From positions 523,501-587,500 of the forward strand of contig NZ_AHMM02000017.1 of the NCBI RefSeq assembly GCF_000243675.2: DNA of 64,000 bases. Reading direction: 5' to 3'. The notes beneath the pieces are model-generated. The model worked only from the letters and a program-made list of their open reading frames with translations, was not told the DNA's origin and did not search any database. Made by a program: the position numbers and the translations under genes. Positions 9,287-18,178 of this stretch are shown in pieces (the stretch's first letter is position 1; each line of letters starts with the position of its first letter). Source of the stretch: Leptospira inadai serovar Lyme str. 10. Lineage in GTDB: Bacteria; Spirochaetota; Leptospiria; Leptospirales; Leptospiraceae.

Positions 9287-10198
9287 CTAAGCTCCCAGTT
9301 TCATGCGAGATCCGTCTTCGAATCTCGGCGAAGATCCGTAAATTCGTTTATACGCCTTGGAAAAAGCGAACGCGGATGAGTAGCCGACGGTTCGGGCGAC
9401 TTCTTCCAAAGTCGTATTCTGTTCCCGAAGCAACGCCTTCCCTTTATCGATCCGAAGTCTCGCGAGATAATCCATAGGAGTGCAACCCAGAACCTCCCGA
9501 AATCGGTTCGCCAAAGAAGCTCTGGAAATCCCGACGACTCGGGAAAGTTTTTCCAATGTCCAACCGTGGGACATTTTTTTATGCAGAGCTTCCAATACGG
9601 ATAAAATTTTTTCATCCTTAAAAACGGTTCTCCACCCCGGCGAAGAAGACGGGTGAATTTCCAGCCAATGTCGAATAACGTAGTACAAAAGAATATCCGC
9701 AAGTCTTTGCAAAATCAAATCCGATCCGATGCCGGAGTCGATTTCTTGAGAAATTAAAACCAAGGTCGTTTGCAACGGATGATGGGAGGAAATTTCACCG
9801 GACCGTACCAGTATATGGTCGGGGAGCTCGAAGAAAAAAGGATGTTGAGGAAAGTCGGGCACTTCGTATCTAACGGAAACAAAAGTCGTTAAAGGGACCT
9901 TATTCGGCTTAACTTCTTTCACCGCCATGTCTCTGAATCGTAGGATATTCATCGCTTTTTGGTCGGGTGACGATACGAGATCATGATCAAAACCTTTCGC
10001 AATAAATAGGATATCTCCCTTTTCCAAACGTATCGATTTACCTTTAAATCGTACATAACAGGAGCCTTGCGAAAGCATATGAAATCCTCCGCTCCTATTA
10101 CAAGGGAACTGTAATCCCCACGCCTTATACATGGAAGTTCTGGCTAGCAAATCCGCTTTCCATCTGGCACCGGTCAATATTTCGGAAAGTAAGTCCAT
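9287..10198 (-). CDS. AraC-family transcriptional regulator with cupin_6-type sensor domain
   Basis: About 303 residues. The start at 10198 (MDLLSEIL) is chosen because family members begin with a similar MDxLSxxL; an in-frame start 21 bases upstream is possible. The N-terminal ~190 residues fit the cupin-like ligand domain (LEKGDILFIAKGFDHDL). The C-terminal ~100 carry two helix-turn-helix motifs: WTLEKLSRVVGISRASLANR and the second with LEEVARTVGYSSAFAFSKAY. It is divergently placed 128 bp from an NmrA-type reductase gene, the usual arrangement of an AraC activator and its target, induced by a small aromatic or electrophile. Confidence 0.88.
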   Translation of the reverse strand: MDLLSEILTGARWKADLLARTSMYKAWGLQFPCNRSGGFHMLSQGSCYVRFKGKSIRLEKGDILFIAKGFDHDLVSSPDQKAMNILRFRDMAVKEVKPNKVPLTTFVSVRYEVPDFPQHPFFFELPDHILVRSGEISSHHPLQTTLVLISQEIDSGIGSDLILQRLADILLYYVIRHWLEIHPSSSPGWRTVFKDEKILSVLEALHKKMSHGWTLEKLSRVVGISRASLANRFREVLGCTPMDYLARLRIDKGKALLREQNTTLEEVARTVGYSSAFAFSKAYKRIYGSSPRFEDGSRMKLGA

Positions 10199-10326
10199 TA
10201 TTACAGTATCCATCAACATATCTAAAAGTCTATCTCATTATACGATTGGATATGTCTTTTAGATTCACGGATATAGCCAAAAATTAAGAACCGGAGTATG
10301 ATTCCGGTATAGGAGAGCAAAGAATT

Positions 10327-11178
10327 ATGAAAATTTTCGTATACGGAGCCAGCGGCCTCGTCTCTGGCTTTATCGTGGATCTACTTTTAGAGTCGGGACA
10401 CGAGGTATATGCCGGAACCCGCAACCCTTCCGCAGGTGTCAAAAAACCGAATCTGCATTGGGTTTTTGCGGATGCCCTGCAACCGAATAAGGGTCTAGAC
10501 GTTTTAGAAAAGGTGGACAGGGCATTTTTTCTTTCTCCACCGGGCTATACGGATCAATATGCGATTCTAAATCCTTGGTTAGAGAAAGCTAAATTAAGAA
10601 AATTAGATAAAGTTGTCCTAATGTCGGCAATGGGAGTGGATCACGCACCCCCCGAAGCTCCTTTTAGAAAACTGGAAATCGCATTCGAAAATTCCGGATT
10701 ACCTTTCACGATCCTGAGGCCGAACTGGTTTATGCAGAATTTCCATACTTTTTGGATTTCGGGAATTCTGAAGGATAAGAAAATCTATTTTCCCGGAGGT
10801 GATGCAAAGACCAGCTTTATAGATGCCAGGGATATCGCATCCTCGGCAGTATCCGTTCTTTTAAACGATTCGTTTAATGGAAAAGGAATCACGCTCACCG
10901 GACGCGAAGCATTGACTCATAGAGAAGTAGCCGATAAAATTTCAAGTGCTACCGGATTAGCCGTCAGTTACGTAGATATAAGTCCAGAAGACTTTAAAAA
11001 AGGGTTATTGCAGGCGGGTCTCTCGGAAGATTACTCGAATTTTATGGTGTACATCGCCGGAGCGCTCAAAGAAGGCTATTCTTCGCCGGTACTCACAAGC
11101 GTCAAAGAGTTGACCGGAAAAGAACCGATACGATTCGACCAGTATGCTTTAGACCATAAAGCGGCCTGGTTAAACTAG
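10327..11178 (+). CDS. NmrA-like NAD(P)-binding reductase/sensor
   Basis: 283 residues. The Rossmann signature is VYGASGLVSGFIVDLLLESG at the N-terminus (here G-A-S-G-x-x-G), with a substrate-lobe region FTILRPNWFMQNF typical of the NmrA/HSCARG/QOR2 atypical short-chain reductases, which lack the Tyr-x-x-x-Lys site of classical SDRs. Roles in the family range from quinone reduction to redox sensing. Transcribed away from the AraC gene, which probably controls it. An AGGAGAGCAAAGAATT stretch before the ATG supplies the ribosome site. Confidence 0.85.
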   Translation: MKIFVYGASGLVSGFIVDLLLESGHEVYAGTRNPSAGVKKPNLHWVFADALQPNKGLDVLEKVDRAFFLSPPGYTDQYAILNPWLEKAKLRKLDKVVLMSAMGVDHAPPEAPFRKLEIAFENSGLPFTILRPNWFMQNFHTFWISGILKDKKIYFPGGDAKTSFIDARDIASSAVSVLLNDSFNGKGITLTGREALTHREVADKISSATGLAVSYVDISPEDFKKGLLQAGLSEDYSNFMVYIAGALKEGYSSPVLTSVKELTGKEPIRFDQYALDHKAAWLN

Positions 11179-11581
11179 ATCCAAGGGAGAGCGACGATAT
11201 CGAAGCTCTCCCCTTTCGACGCCTAATAAATCGGATATGCGCAAGAGAACCTAGAACGTCGCTTACGCTAAAAATAGCCTCCCGCCATGGTGGACATCCT
11301 GCCGCAAAAATGTCAAATCCTCGATACACCGAACAGATTAATCACAAATATATATAAAATTTCTGATGAAAGTTCTGAACCCTCGCGCCTAACTGTCCGG
11401 CGACGAATCGATACCGAAAGAAGAATCCTTTTTTTCGCACAATCCTTCGACTTAAATATGATTTCTCAAGAGGAACATAACGCAATTTAGAACATCTCTC
11501 TTTCATTGCGATACCGAGTCGACGGGTAAAATGGAATCAACTTGACTTTCATTATTTTCCCCCTACTCTTACAGATCCATC
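11179..11581. other. Intergenic region
   Basis: About 400 bp with no convincing gene. Short frames (for example 11287-11490) have no family signal. A TTGACTTTCATT stretch near 11540 could be a -35 region for the SpoIIE-type gene. Confidence 0.4.
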
Positions 11582-14563
11582 ATGTATGATTCAATTTTGT
11601 TTTCTCATCATGCTATCGGCGTTTTTTCCCTTTTTCTTTTAACCTGCGTTCTCTCCGGATTTCTTATCTTCAAAAAGAACAAAACGCTTCCTACATATTA
11701 TTTAATTATAATGTATCTTGCCTATGGAACTATGTTCCTCGGGTATTTTATTTCCTATTCCTTGTTTGATCCGATTTCCGCGTATCACAGATACTTAACG
11801 GTGTTCATGATATTCGGAATCATCGCCTTTATAGGATTTTCCTATAATTTTCCCGAAAATATCCATCCGAAAGAATCTAAAATCGTCCTTGTCCTTAGCC
11901 TAATCGTCGGACTAGGAGCTTGGCTTCATTTTATTTTTAAAACGTACGGCAAAGAGAAAGTCTTTTCGTTTACCGCCCACCAATTCAGCTTCGATTTCGG
12001 GAAGGAAGCTAGTGCGGTTATTCTTTTATGCTTTATCATAAGCATAATTATACTGGTTAGAAAGATTCTCTTCTATTCGTCTTACTCCGGTGTTCTTCAA
12101 AGATGGAAAAACAATTTTGCGGAATCCGATTCGATCGTCCGCATTCCGATCCGGTTCGCGCTAGGACTTCCGATCGGACTTATCAAAATCGTTTTTGCAA
12201 AAGGAAAAGAGGCGATCGCTCTACGCGCGTTCCTATTCACTGTCGTATTAAATATTTTAAATGCTTACAATAACTTATTAAACAAATCGGGAGCGATTTC
12301 CTACGACACGTTCGCAATCGCGTATTTTATCTTATCGGTAATCGCGATCTTCTTTATTCAGAGTGCATATTTGAATCATTCACCCGAACCCACCAGCTTT
12401 ATGGTGAAAATTCTCTCAAGCGCGGTCGTTAGTTTGATCTTAGCACTAGGAGCCATCAGCTACGTAACCGTCTTTGCAATCGACAAGGCTAACGAAAAAG
12501 AAAACATCGTGGAAATGAATGCCGTCAAAAAAGCGATAGAAAATGGAGACACCGTATTTCCTAATAATGTTAAGTACGTCCTTTCCCGAAAATCCGGCCC
12601 CGGCTTTTTTGATCATAATTATCGCATAATATTCTCGAATGATTCCTCCTTCAATTCGTCTACGTTACGGGATGGCGAAGCCAGATACAAAAGGCAGGAA
12701 CTCCATGAATTGATGGAACGAAACAAGAATAAATACAGAAATAAAACGGAGAGTGAAATTCTATCTCTTTCCTCGGATGAGTTAAACCGCATTCAACTAC
12801 CTCTTCGGACTAGATTGTATAGAATGGCCGGAAATTTCTATACGCATTATGACTTTGAGATCGGTGGCACCAGATACGAGGTGGGATTTAGTTATTATGA
12901 ATTCCGAGAGGTCATCCATAATGTGGCCCGCTGGCTAGTCTTGATACAACTAGGAACGACTATTTTTATTTTGATATCTTTTCCGATATTGCTGCACGTT
13001 AGTCTGGTCAATCCTTTGAATAAATTATTATCCGGGGTTGAAAAAGTGAATCACGGCGATTTAACCGTCAATGTTCCGATCAAAACCATGGACGAAATAG
13101 GTTTTCTGTCCCTTTCCTTTAATTCAATGGTCGACTCGATCCGGACTGCGAGGGAGGAACTTCAAGACCACGCGGACCATCTAGAAGAAAAGGTGGAAGA
13201 AAGGACCAAAGAAGTTCAGGAAAAAATGCGGGAAGTCCAGCAGTTAAAAATCCAGCAAGACGGCGATTACTTCCTGACCTCTTTACTAGCGAAGCCGCTT
13301 TTTTATAACGCGAATAAATCCACAGCAGTGAATACGAATTTCATAATTAGGCAAAAGAAGTATTTCGAATTTCGTAATAAACAAGGCGAACTCGGAGGAG
13401 ATATCTGTCTAACCGGAAATTTGAGACTGGGTACTTCCGATCGATTCAAAAAATACACGATGGCGATGAACGGCGACGCGATGGGAAAATCGATGCAAGG
13501 CGCCGGCGGCTCCTTGGTGATGGGAGTTGTTATGAACTCCATCATGGCCAGGTCGGCCGCAAATAAGAGAGTATTAAACAGAACTCCCGAAGAATGGTTA
13601 ACCGACGTCTATCACGAAATTCATTCGGTATTTAAAAGTTTTGACGGAAGTATGGTCATCTCAGCCACGACAGTATTAATCGACGACGAAAGCGGCGAAA
13701 TGTTTTATTGGAATGCGGAGCATCCGTTTTCGGTCCTGTATCGGGACGGAAAAGCATCCTTTATCGAAACGGATCTAGAGCTTAGGAAGTTGGGGCTGGA
13801 TTCGGAATACGAATTTAAGGTCAAAAAGTTTCAATTGCATACTGGCGATGTCATCATCCTTGCTTCCGACGGAAGGGATGATCTTTTAATAGGCACTGAT
13901 AACGGAAAGAGAATCATTAACGAGGACGAAACGATTTTCCTCGGAGTTGTGGAAAAGGCGGACGGCCAAATCGACGAAGTCGATCGTAATATTCGGTTAA
14001 TCGGAGAGATTATAGACGATTTATCCATACTTCGGATCGGTTATCAGGAGACGGGAGCGCCGATTCGTACGAACGGAAACTCCGAGAGAGACTATTCCGA
14101 AGAAAAAACAACCTTACAGGATCTATATAAAGAAGGAAGGGAGTTATATAAAAACGGGGAAGTGCAGAAGGCGATATCCATCCTTCTGGATGCATATACG
14201 ACCGATTCCTCTAATCAAAGACTAAATAAACTATTAGGTTTGATGAGTTTCAAAGAAAAAGATTATCCGTTAGCCGTAAAAGTTCTAAGCCAATACCTAT
14301 CTTACGACCCGGACACGGCGGAACTTTGGCATTACCTTTCGATTGCGGAAAAACGATTGGGAAATCTTGCAAACGCCTTGGAAGCCGCAACGATGGTGAA
14401 TAAACTCCAGCCTTTAAACGTTCAGAATTTAATACATCTTTCGGATCTAAATCGCCTATTAGGAAATAAGGATGAAGCTATCGAATTCACGAAAACCGCC
14501 GAAGAAATCGATCCGGAAAACAAGAATGTAAGGAAACTGAAAAAACTTTTGGAGATCGAATGA
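11582..14563 (+). CDS. Membrane SpoIIE/RsbU-type phosphatase with HAMP domain and TPR tail
   Basis: 993 residues. Order of parts: about eight N-terminal membrane helices (residues ~8-270); one more helix, an extracytoplasmic loop (~300-440) and a last helix; a HAMP linker (~475-530, LVNPLNKLLSGVEKVNHGDL); a coiled coil (HADHLEEKVEERTKEVQEKM); a PP2C-type SpoIIE domain (~580-825) with the metal motifs LGGDICLTG, NGDAMGK and ASDGRDDLL; and a C-terminal TPR array (~850-990). Such proteins dephosphorylate anti-sigma-factor antagonists, turning an outside signal into a partner-switching response. No anti-sigma genes lie nearby. The TPR tail suggests a protein partner. Confidence 0.88.
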   Translation: MYDSILFSHHAIGVFSLFLLTCVLSGFLIFKKNKTLPTYYLIIMYLAYGTMFLGYFISYSLFDPISAYHRYLTVFMIFGIIAFIGFSYNFPENIHPKESKIVLVLSLIVGLGAWLHFIFKTYGKEKVFSFTAHQFSFDFGKEASAVILLCFIISIIILVRKILFYSSYSGVLQRWKNNFAESDSIVRIPIRFALGLPIGLIKIVFAKGKEAIALRAFLFTVVLNILNAYNNLLNKSGAISYDTFAIAYFILSVIAIFFIQSAYLNHSPEPTSFMVKILSSAVVSLILALGAISYVTVFAIDKANEKENIVEMNAVKKAIENGDTVFPNNVKYVLSRKSGPGFFDHNYRIIFSNDSSFNSSTLRDGEARYKRQELHELMERNKNKYRNKTESEILSLSSDELNRIQLPLRTRLYRMAGNFYTHYDFEIGGTRYEVGFSYYEFREVIHNVARWLVLIQLGTTIFILISFPILLHVSLVNPLNKLLSGVEKVNHGDLTVNVPIKTMDEIGFLSLSFNSMVDSIRTAREELQDHADHLEEKVEERTKEVQEKMREVQQLKIQQDGDYFLTSLLAKPLFYNANKSTAVNTNFIIRQKKYFEFRNKQGELGGDICLTGNLRLGTSDRFKKYTMAMNGDAMGKSMQGAGGSLVMGVVMNSIMARSAANKRVLNRTPEEWLTDVYHEIHSVFKSFDGSMVISATTVLIDDESGEMFYWNAEHPFSVLYRDGKASFIETDLELRKLGLDSEYEFKVKKFQLHTGDVIILASDGRDDLLIGTDNGKRIINEDETIFLGVVEKADGQIDEVDRNIRLIGEIIDDLSILRIGYQETGAPIRTNGNSERDYSEEKTTLQDLYKEGRELYKNGEVQKAISILLDAYTTDSSNQRLNKLLGLMSFKEKDYPLAVKVLSQYLSYDPDTAELWHYLSIAEKRLGNLANALEAATMVNKLQPLNVQNLIHLSDLNRLLGNKDEAIEFTKTAEEIDPENKNVRKLKKLLEIE

Positions 14564-14873
14564 AGGGAAACCGATTTCTTTGCCGGTAAGATAGGAAGGC
14601 AAAATCCCGAGTATTCGACCGAATCGTTCACACGAGCATCCATTCTGTCTCTTATCAAAAATGAAAGATTTCGCATAAGAAATTTTGATACGCGAAATTA
14701 GCTGCCATATTTTTTATTTGACTCCACGTCTATATAGGCCTAGCATGATGTGAGCCCACTGTTTTCTTTCCTAGATTACAATTTTGTGAAAAAACAGGAT
14801 TCTTTCGTGTTCGCTTTGATCGGAAGTATCGAGAAGAACAAAAGCAATTTCCGCCGTTTTACGGCGCTTGCAT

Positions 14874-15230
14874 ATGACCCGTTTTATTTATTCAATTTTC
14901 CTGCTCGCGATATTTTTCTTAAATTCGCCGAATGATATCCAGGAACGGATCCTTCAAGCCGATCTGGCCTGGGTAAAGAGCGGTTCCGAAAGAATTTCAG
15001 TGCCGTGGCGGAAGTATAAACTAAATTACTTCGCCAACGTCCTGGCCGTCTTCGATCAGAACGAAGGAAGCCAGCAAGTCGAGAAAGACAAGGCAAATCA
15101 TCTCGATAGTCGAGTTTTTGCCCGAACTTTGACTTTTTCATTTTTAGTATTCCGCGACATTCCTTTTAAATCCTTCCGATGCATTTCGAATCTTTTTTCG
15201 AGACCGCCCCCCGAATCGATCCTTACCTAA
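14874..15230 (+). CDS. Possible small exported protein (uncertain)
   Basis: 118 residues starting MTRFIYSIFLLAIFFLN, which resembles a signal peptide or single membrane helix. The rest has no recognisable domain, and the last third (SFLVFRDIPFKSFRCISNLF) looks like read-through of non-coding sequence. It may be a frameshifted gene, since a second short frame (15179-15343) follows in another frame. Low confidence that either is expressed. Confidence 0.3.
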   Translation: MTRFIYSIFLLAIFFLNSPNDIQERILQADLAWVKSGSERISVPWRKYKLNYFANVLAVFDQNEGSQQVEKDKANHLDSRVFARTLTFSFLVFRDIPFKSFRCISNLFSRPPPESILT

Positions 15231-15343
15231 GCGATCTCGATCGTTCACTGCGAGTACGTATGTCGATCCATCCGGCATCCGGACACGTAGTCGAAAAAAT
15301 GCCATCGTTCTCGCCGAGCGATTTTATTCCGAATGTTGAGTAA
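15179..15343 (+). CDS. Possible short ORF or 3' part of a broken gene
   Basis: 54 residues starting MHFESFF and ending FIPNVE. It overlaps the end of the preceding weak ORF in another frame, so both could be pieces of one disrupted gene. No family recognised. It ends 38 bp before the outer-membrane protein gene. Confidence 0.2.
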   Translation: MHFESFFETAPRIDPYLSDLDRSLRVRMSIHPASGHVVEKMPSFSPSDFIPNVE

Positions 15344-15380
15344 TGTCTGCTTCAGAAGTATTCAGGAAATTATCGTCCAT

Positions 15381-17033
15381 ATGAAATTCGTAAAAAAAAT
15401 ATTCTTCCTTCTATTGATTCAATCTATCGCGATATTCCCGGTCGTCGGACAGGAGGAAATCAAAACCGAAGAAGCCGCGGAAAAACCTCCGGAAAAGAAA
15501 ACCGAAGTGAACGAATCAGTCCGGCAAAAATCGGATGCAATCAAGTCTGAAGCCGGAAAACTTCTCGATTCGTTGGATATCCATGGATTTGTGGACGTAT
15601 ATTACCAAGATAATAATAATCAGTCGTCCGGAACTCAGACGGACACTTCTCGCGGTTTTGAAACGTACAATCTTCAATTTACGATCAATCTTATCAAATT
15701 AGAAATCCAAAAACTTGCGGACAAAAAAGACCCTTGGGGTTTTCGCCTAGATTTGATGAACGGAACGAATACGATCTACCAGGAAGTTCCTCGCAGCCAG
15801 ACGAATTCCATTAATAACATGAACGCATTTCAACAGGCGTACGTGTCTTTTTATCTGGATTATCATAAAGGATTTACCGTCGACGTCGGAAAGATGGCGA
15901 CACACATGGGATACGAAAGGATAGAATCTAAGAATAATCCGAATTATACGATAGGAGCGATATTCTTTAATACCACATCTTTCCTACATACGGGTGCGCG
16001 CATAAAGGGTAAAATCACCGATGATTGGGATGTCGCATTCTATCTTTATAATAGCGGATTGGGTTCAGGATATCAAAACGCGTCTTTCCTTACTTCTACG
16101 AATCCGGCATCCAACCCGACCAACACGAACATAGTGATCGACGGGTTCAGACAACAAAAAGCCTACGGAACACAAATTAAAGGAAATATAATTAATGATA
16201 GATTAATATTCACTTACAATACTCTTTTTAGCAGCGATAATCCGTTTGCAAGACAAAACCCGTCCCAAGTTTACTTGGGACAAACGATTAACTCCCAGTC
16301 GGGAGTCCAGAATTCGGCTCCCGTTCAATCGCGGGGAAAATTCTTTCAAGATATGTGGAATACCAACGAAGTCATACTTTCCCTCGGATTAACGGAAAAC
16401 TGGACGGTAGATTTGGATTGGGTGCACGGCGAAAAAGGAGGAAGCGTATCCACGAACAATTCGCTTCTGCAACAGGAATACAATCCGAACGGTGTCATCA
16501 ACGCATCCACATTATTAACAGGGCAAACTACACCCGTGCATATCAAATCGATTTACAACGCCTACGGAATTTGGTCAAAGCATAAGATCAACGAGAAGCT
16601 GGAGATAAACGGAAGATTCGAATACATCGACGATAAAAGTAATAACGGGGCTTTAATTTCGGGTCCGGGCGTCGCCGGTAATCCGGCCGAAAAGCAGTAC
16701 GAAAAAGATTTTTACGCGAACGCGGCCGACATCATCCTTCAATCTTTGAACTTAAATCCTAACGCACCGGCGTACGGACCCAACAGCCCATTAACTCTGC
16801 ACACGGTCTTCGTAGAGCGAATCGATAAAAATCAAAGAGACTACTCGGGGTTTCGAAATTACGGACAGTACCATACGTTGACCGTCACACCAGTCCTGAA
16901 CTGGACGCAAAATCTACAATTTAAACTAGACGTCCGGAGAGACTGGGCGGATGGCCTACAATTCGTGGATAGCGGCGGGCATCGTCTTAACTATCAAAAT
17001 GGGCTTACTCTTGGAATCGTCGCAAAATTTTAA
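15381..17033 (+). CDS. Outer-membrane beta-barrel porin (BBP2/OmpL-like)
   Basis: About 550 residues from the ATG at 15381, which begins a clean signal peptide (MKFVKKIFFLLLIQSIAIF then VVGQEE); the frame is open 48 bases further upstream. After a charged linker rich in Glu/Lys/Pro, the protein enters GFVDVYYQDNNNQ and alternating amphipathic strands to a C-terminal LTLGIVAKF, a terminal aromatic typical of barrel proteins. PWGFRLDLMNGTN and VDVGKMATHMGYE are the kind of motif seen in putative beta-barrel porin-2 proteins. It should form a barrel in the outer membrane. The next gene, 42 bp on, is also exported. Confidence 0.75.
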   Translation: MKFVKKIFFLLLIQSIAIFPVVGQEEIKTEEAAEKPPEKKTEVNESVRQKSDAIKSEAGKLLDSLDIHGFVDVYYQDNNNQSSGTQTDTSRGFETYNLQFTINLIKLEIQKLADKKDPWGFRLDLMNGTNTIYQEVPRSQTNSINNMNAFQQAYVSFYLDYHKGFTVDVGKMATHMGYERIESKNNPNYTIGAIFFNTTSFLHTGARIKGKITDDWDVAFYLYNSGLGSGYQNASFLTSTNPASNPTNTNIVIDGFRQQKAYGTQIKGNIINDRLIFTYNTLFSSDNPFARQNPSQVYLGQTINSQSGVQNSAPVQSRGKFFQDMWNTNEVILSLGLTENWTVDLDWVHGEKGGSVSTNNSLLQQEYNPNGVINASTLLTGQTTPVHIKSIYNAYGIWSKHKINEKLEINGRFEYIDDKSNNGALISGPGVAGNPAEKQYEKDFYANAADIILQSLNLNPNAPAYGPNSPLTLHTVFVERIDKNQRDYSGFRNYGQYHTLTVTPVLNWTQNLQFKLDVRRDWADGLQFVDSGGHRLNYQNGLTLGIVAKF

Positions 17034-17075
17034 TTACTACTCGTTATTTTTCGTCGTATATAAGGATACAAACCT

Positions 17076-17876
17076 TTGAACAAAAAATATTTCCAATATA
17101 TTCTTAATATATTTCTGTTCATTACTATCATTATTCTCCCTTCCGGCTTTTTGTCCGCACAACAGGATCTTTTCAATGTTCCCGCCATGAAAATCACCGA
17201 AAAAGGAAAGAACTTCGTACAAGAACAGATTATTTTTTATCCGGTTCAAACCCAATTTGATACGACCTATGTACGCGGTTTAGGAAATAATCAAGAGATC
17301 GGATTTAGCGCGTTTAATTATTTTTTAACCGCTCCGTATACGAATAGCCCGGCGACGAATATCTCCGCTTCGTTAGGGCCTTATCCGACCGCAGCGCCGA
17401 ATTTTCAATTCGTTTATCAAAAGAAATTCGAACCTACGGAATATTTTCATGTAAGCGTAGGAACAAAGACCGGAATCGCCTCCGGTGCCACTCCCGCAAG
17501 TAGCACCTTCGCCACTTATAATTTCGTGGTAACCTCGACTCGGATAGAAAGTCTTCGTACAACCCTCTTTGTCGGCGCTTATTCGGGAAATCCCGCTTTT
17601 TTCGGATATTATAAACATCGACTTTTACCCGGCTCCGAGTCGAGTATCAGTCTTGTAGGAATGATGTACGGAATAGAAGTCGATGTCGTCCCGGAAAAAT
17701 TTAGGCTGGTTTGCGATATGATCGCGGGAGTAAACTCGGTCGGAGTATCTGTCTGCGGTTTTTCTTACGATTTTAACAAATCGTATTTCATTTCCGTAGG
17801 ATACCAAATTCCGAATCCGAAGGATGGCACGTTCAATCCGCATGCTTTATTAATCGAATTGAACGCATATTTTTAA
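17076..17876 (+). CDS. Exported protein, probably beta-rich outer-membrane protein
   Basis: 266 residues. Starts at a TTG (17076) with AAGGAT upstream at about 17062. The N-terminus is a long hydrophobic signal peptide ending LSAQQ. The mature part is rich in Thr, Ser, Gly, Tyr and Phe with alternating strands, ending in LIELNAYF, a barrel-like terminal aromatic. It follows the porin-like gene by 42 bp and is probably co-transcribed. No named family recognised. Confidence 0.55.
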   Translation: MNKKYFQYILNIFLFITIIILPSGFLSAQQDLFNVPAMKITEKGKNFVQEQIIFYPVQTQFDTTYVRGLGNNQEIGFSAFNYFLTAPYTNSPATNISASLGPYPTAAPNFQFVYQKKFEPTEYFHVSVGTKTGIASGATPASSTFATYNFVVTSTRIESLRTTLFVGAYSGNPAFFGYYKHRLLPGSESSISLVGMMYGIEVDVVPEKFRLVCDMIAGVNSVGVSVCGFSYDFNKSYFISVGYQIPNPKDGTFNPHALLIELNAYF

Positions 17877-18178
17877 TCCCCTGCTGAATCCTCGGATTTC
17901 CTTCACTTTCGATTTTCAGAATGCGTTATGTTTTAAATCATAACTGTCGTCCCGCTTGTAGCGGAAATAAATCGACATGGATCACAAAACAAGATAGAAG
18001 CGTCCTATCGGAATTTTAAAAAGCCGTTTTTTCGGCACTATGCGCTTTGATTCTTATCAAAGTAGACTGTACGTTGAGGAATGCACGAGTTCGAGTTCAA
18101 TTGAGCGCCGGGAATATTCCCGATTATCCGAAGAAGGAGCTACGATTTTTAGATGATTTTGAATTTTCCTTACCAACT

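Noticed and set aside
17880..18178. Cobalamin riboswitch upstream of the BluB-CobT gene
   Set aside because: No B12-box-like sequence or long conserved fold seen in the short upstream region.
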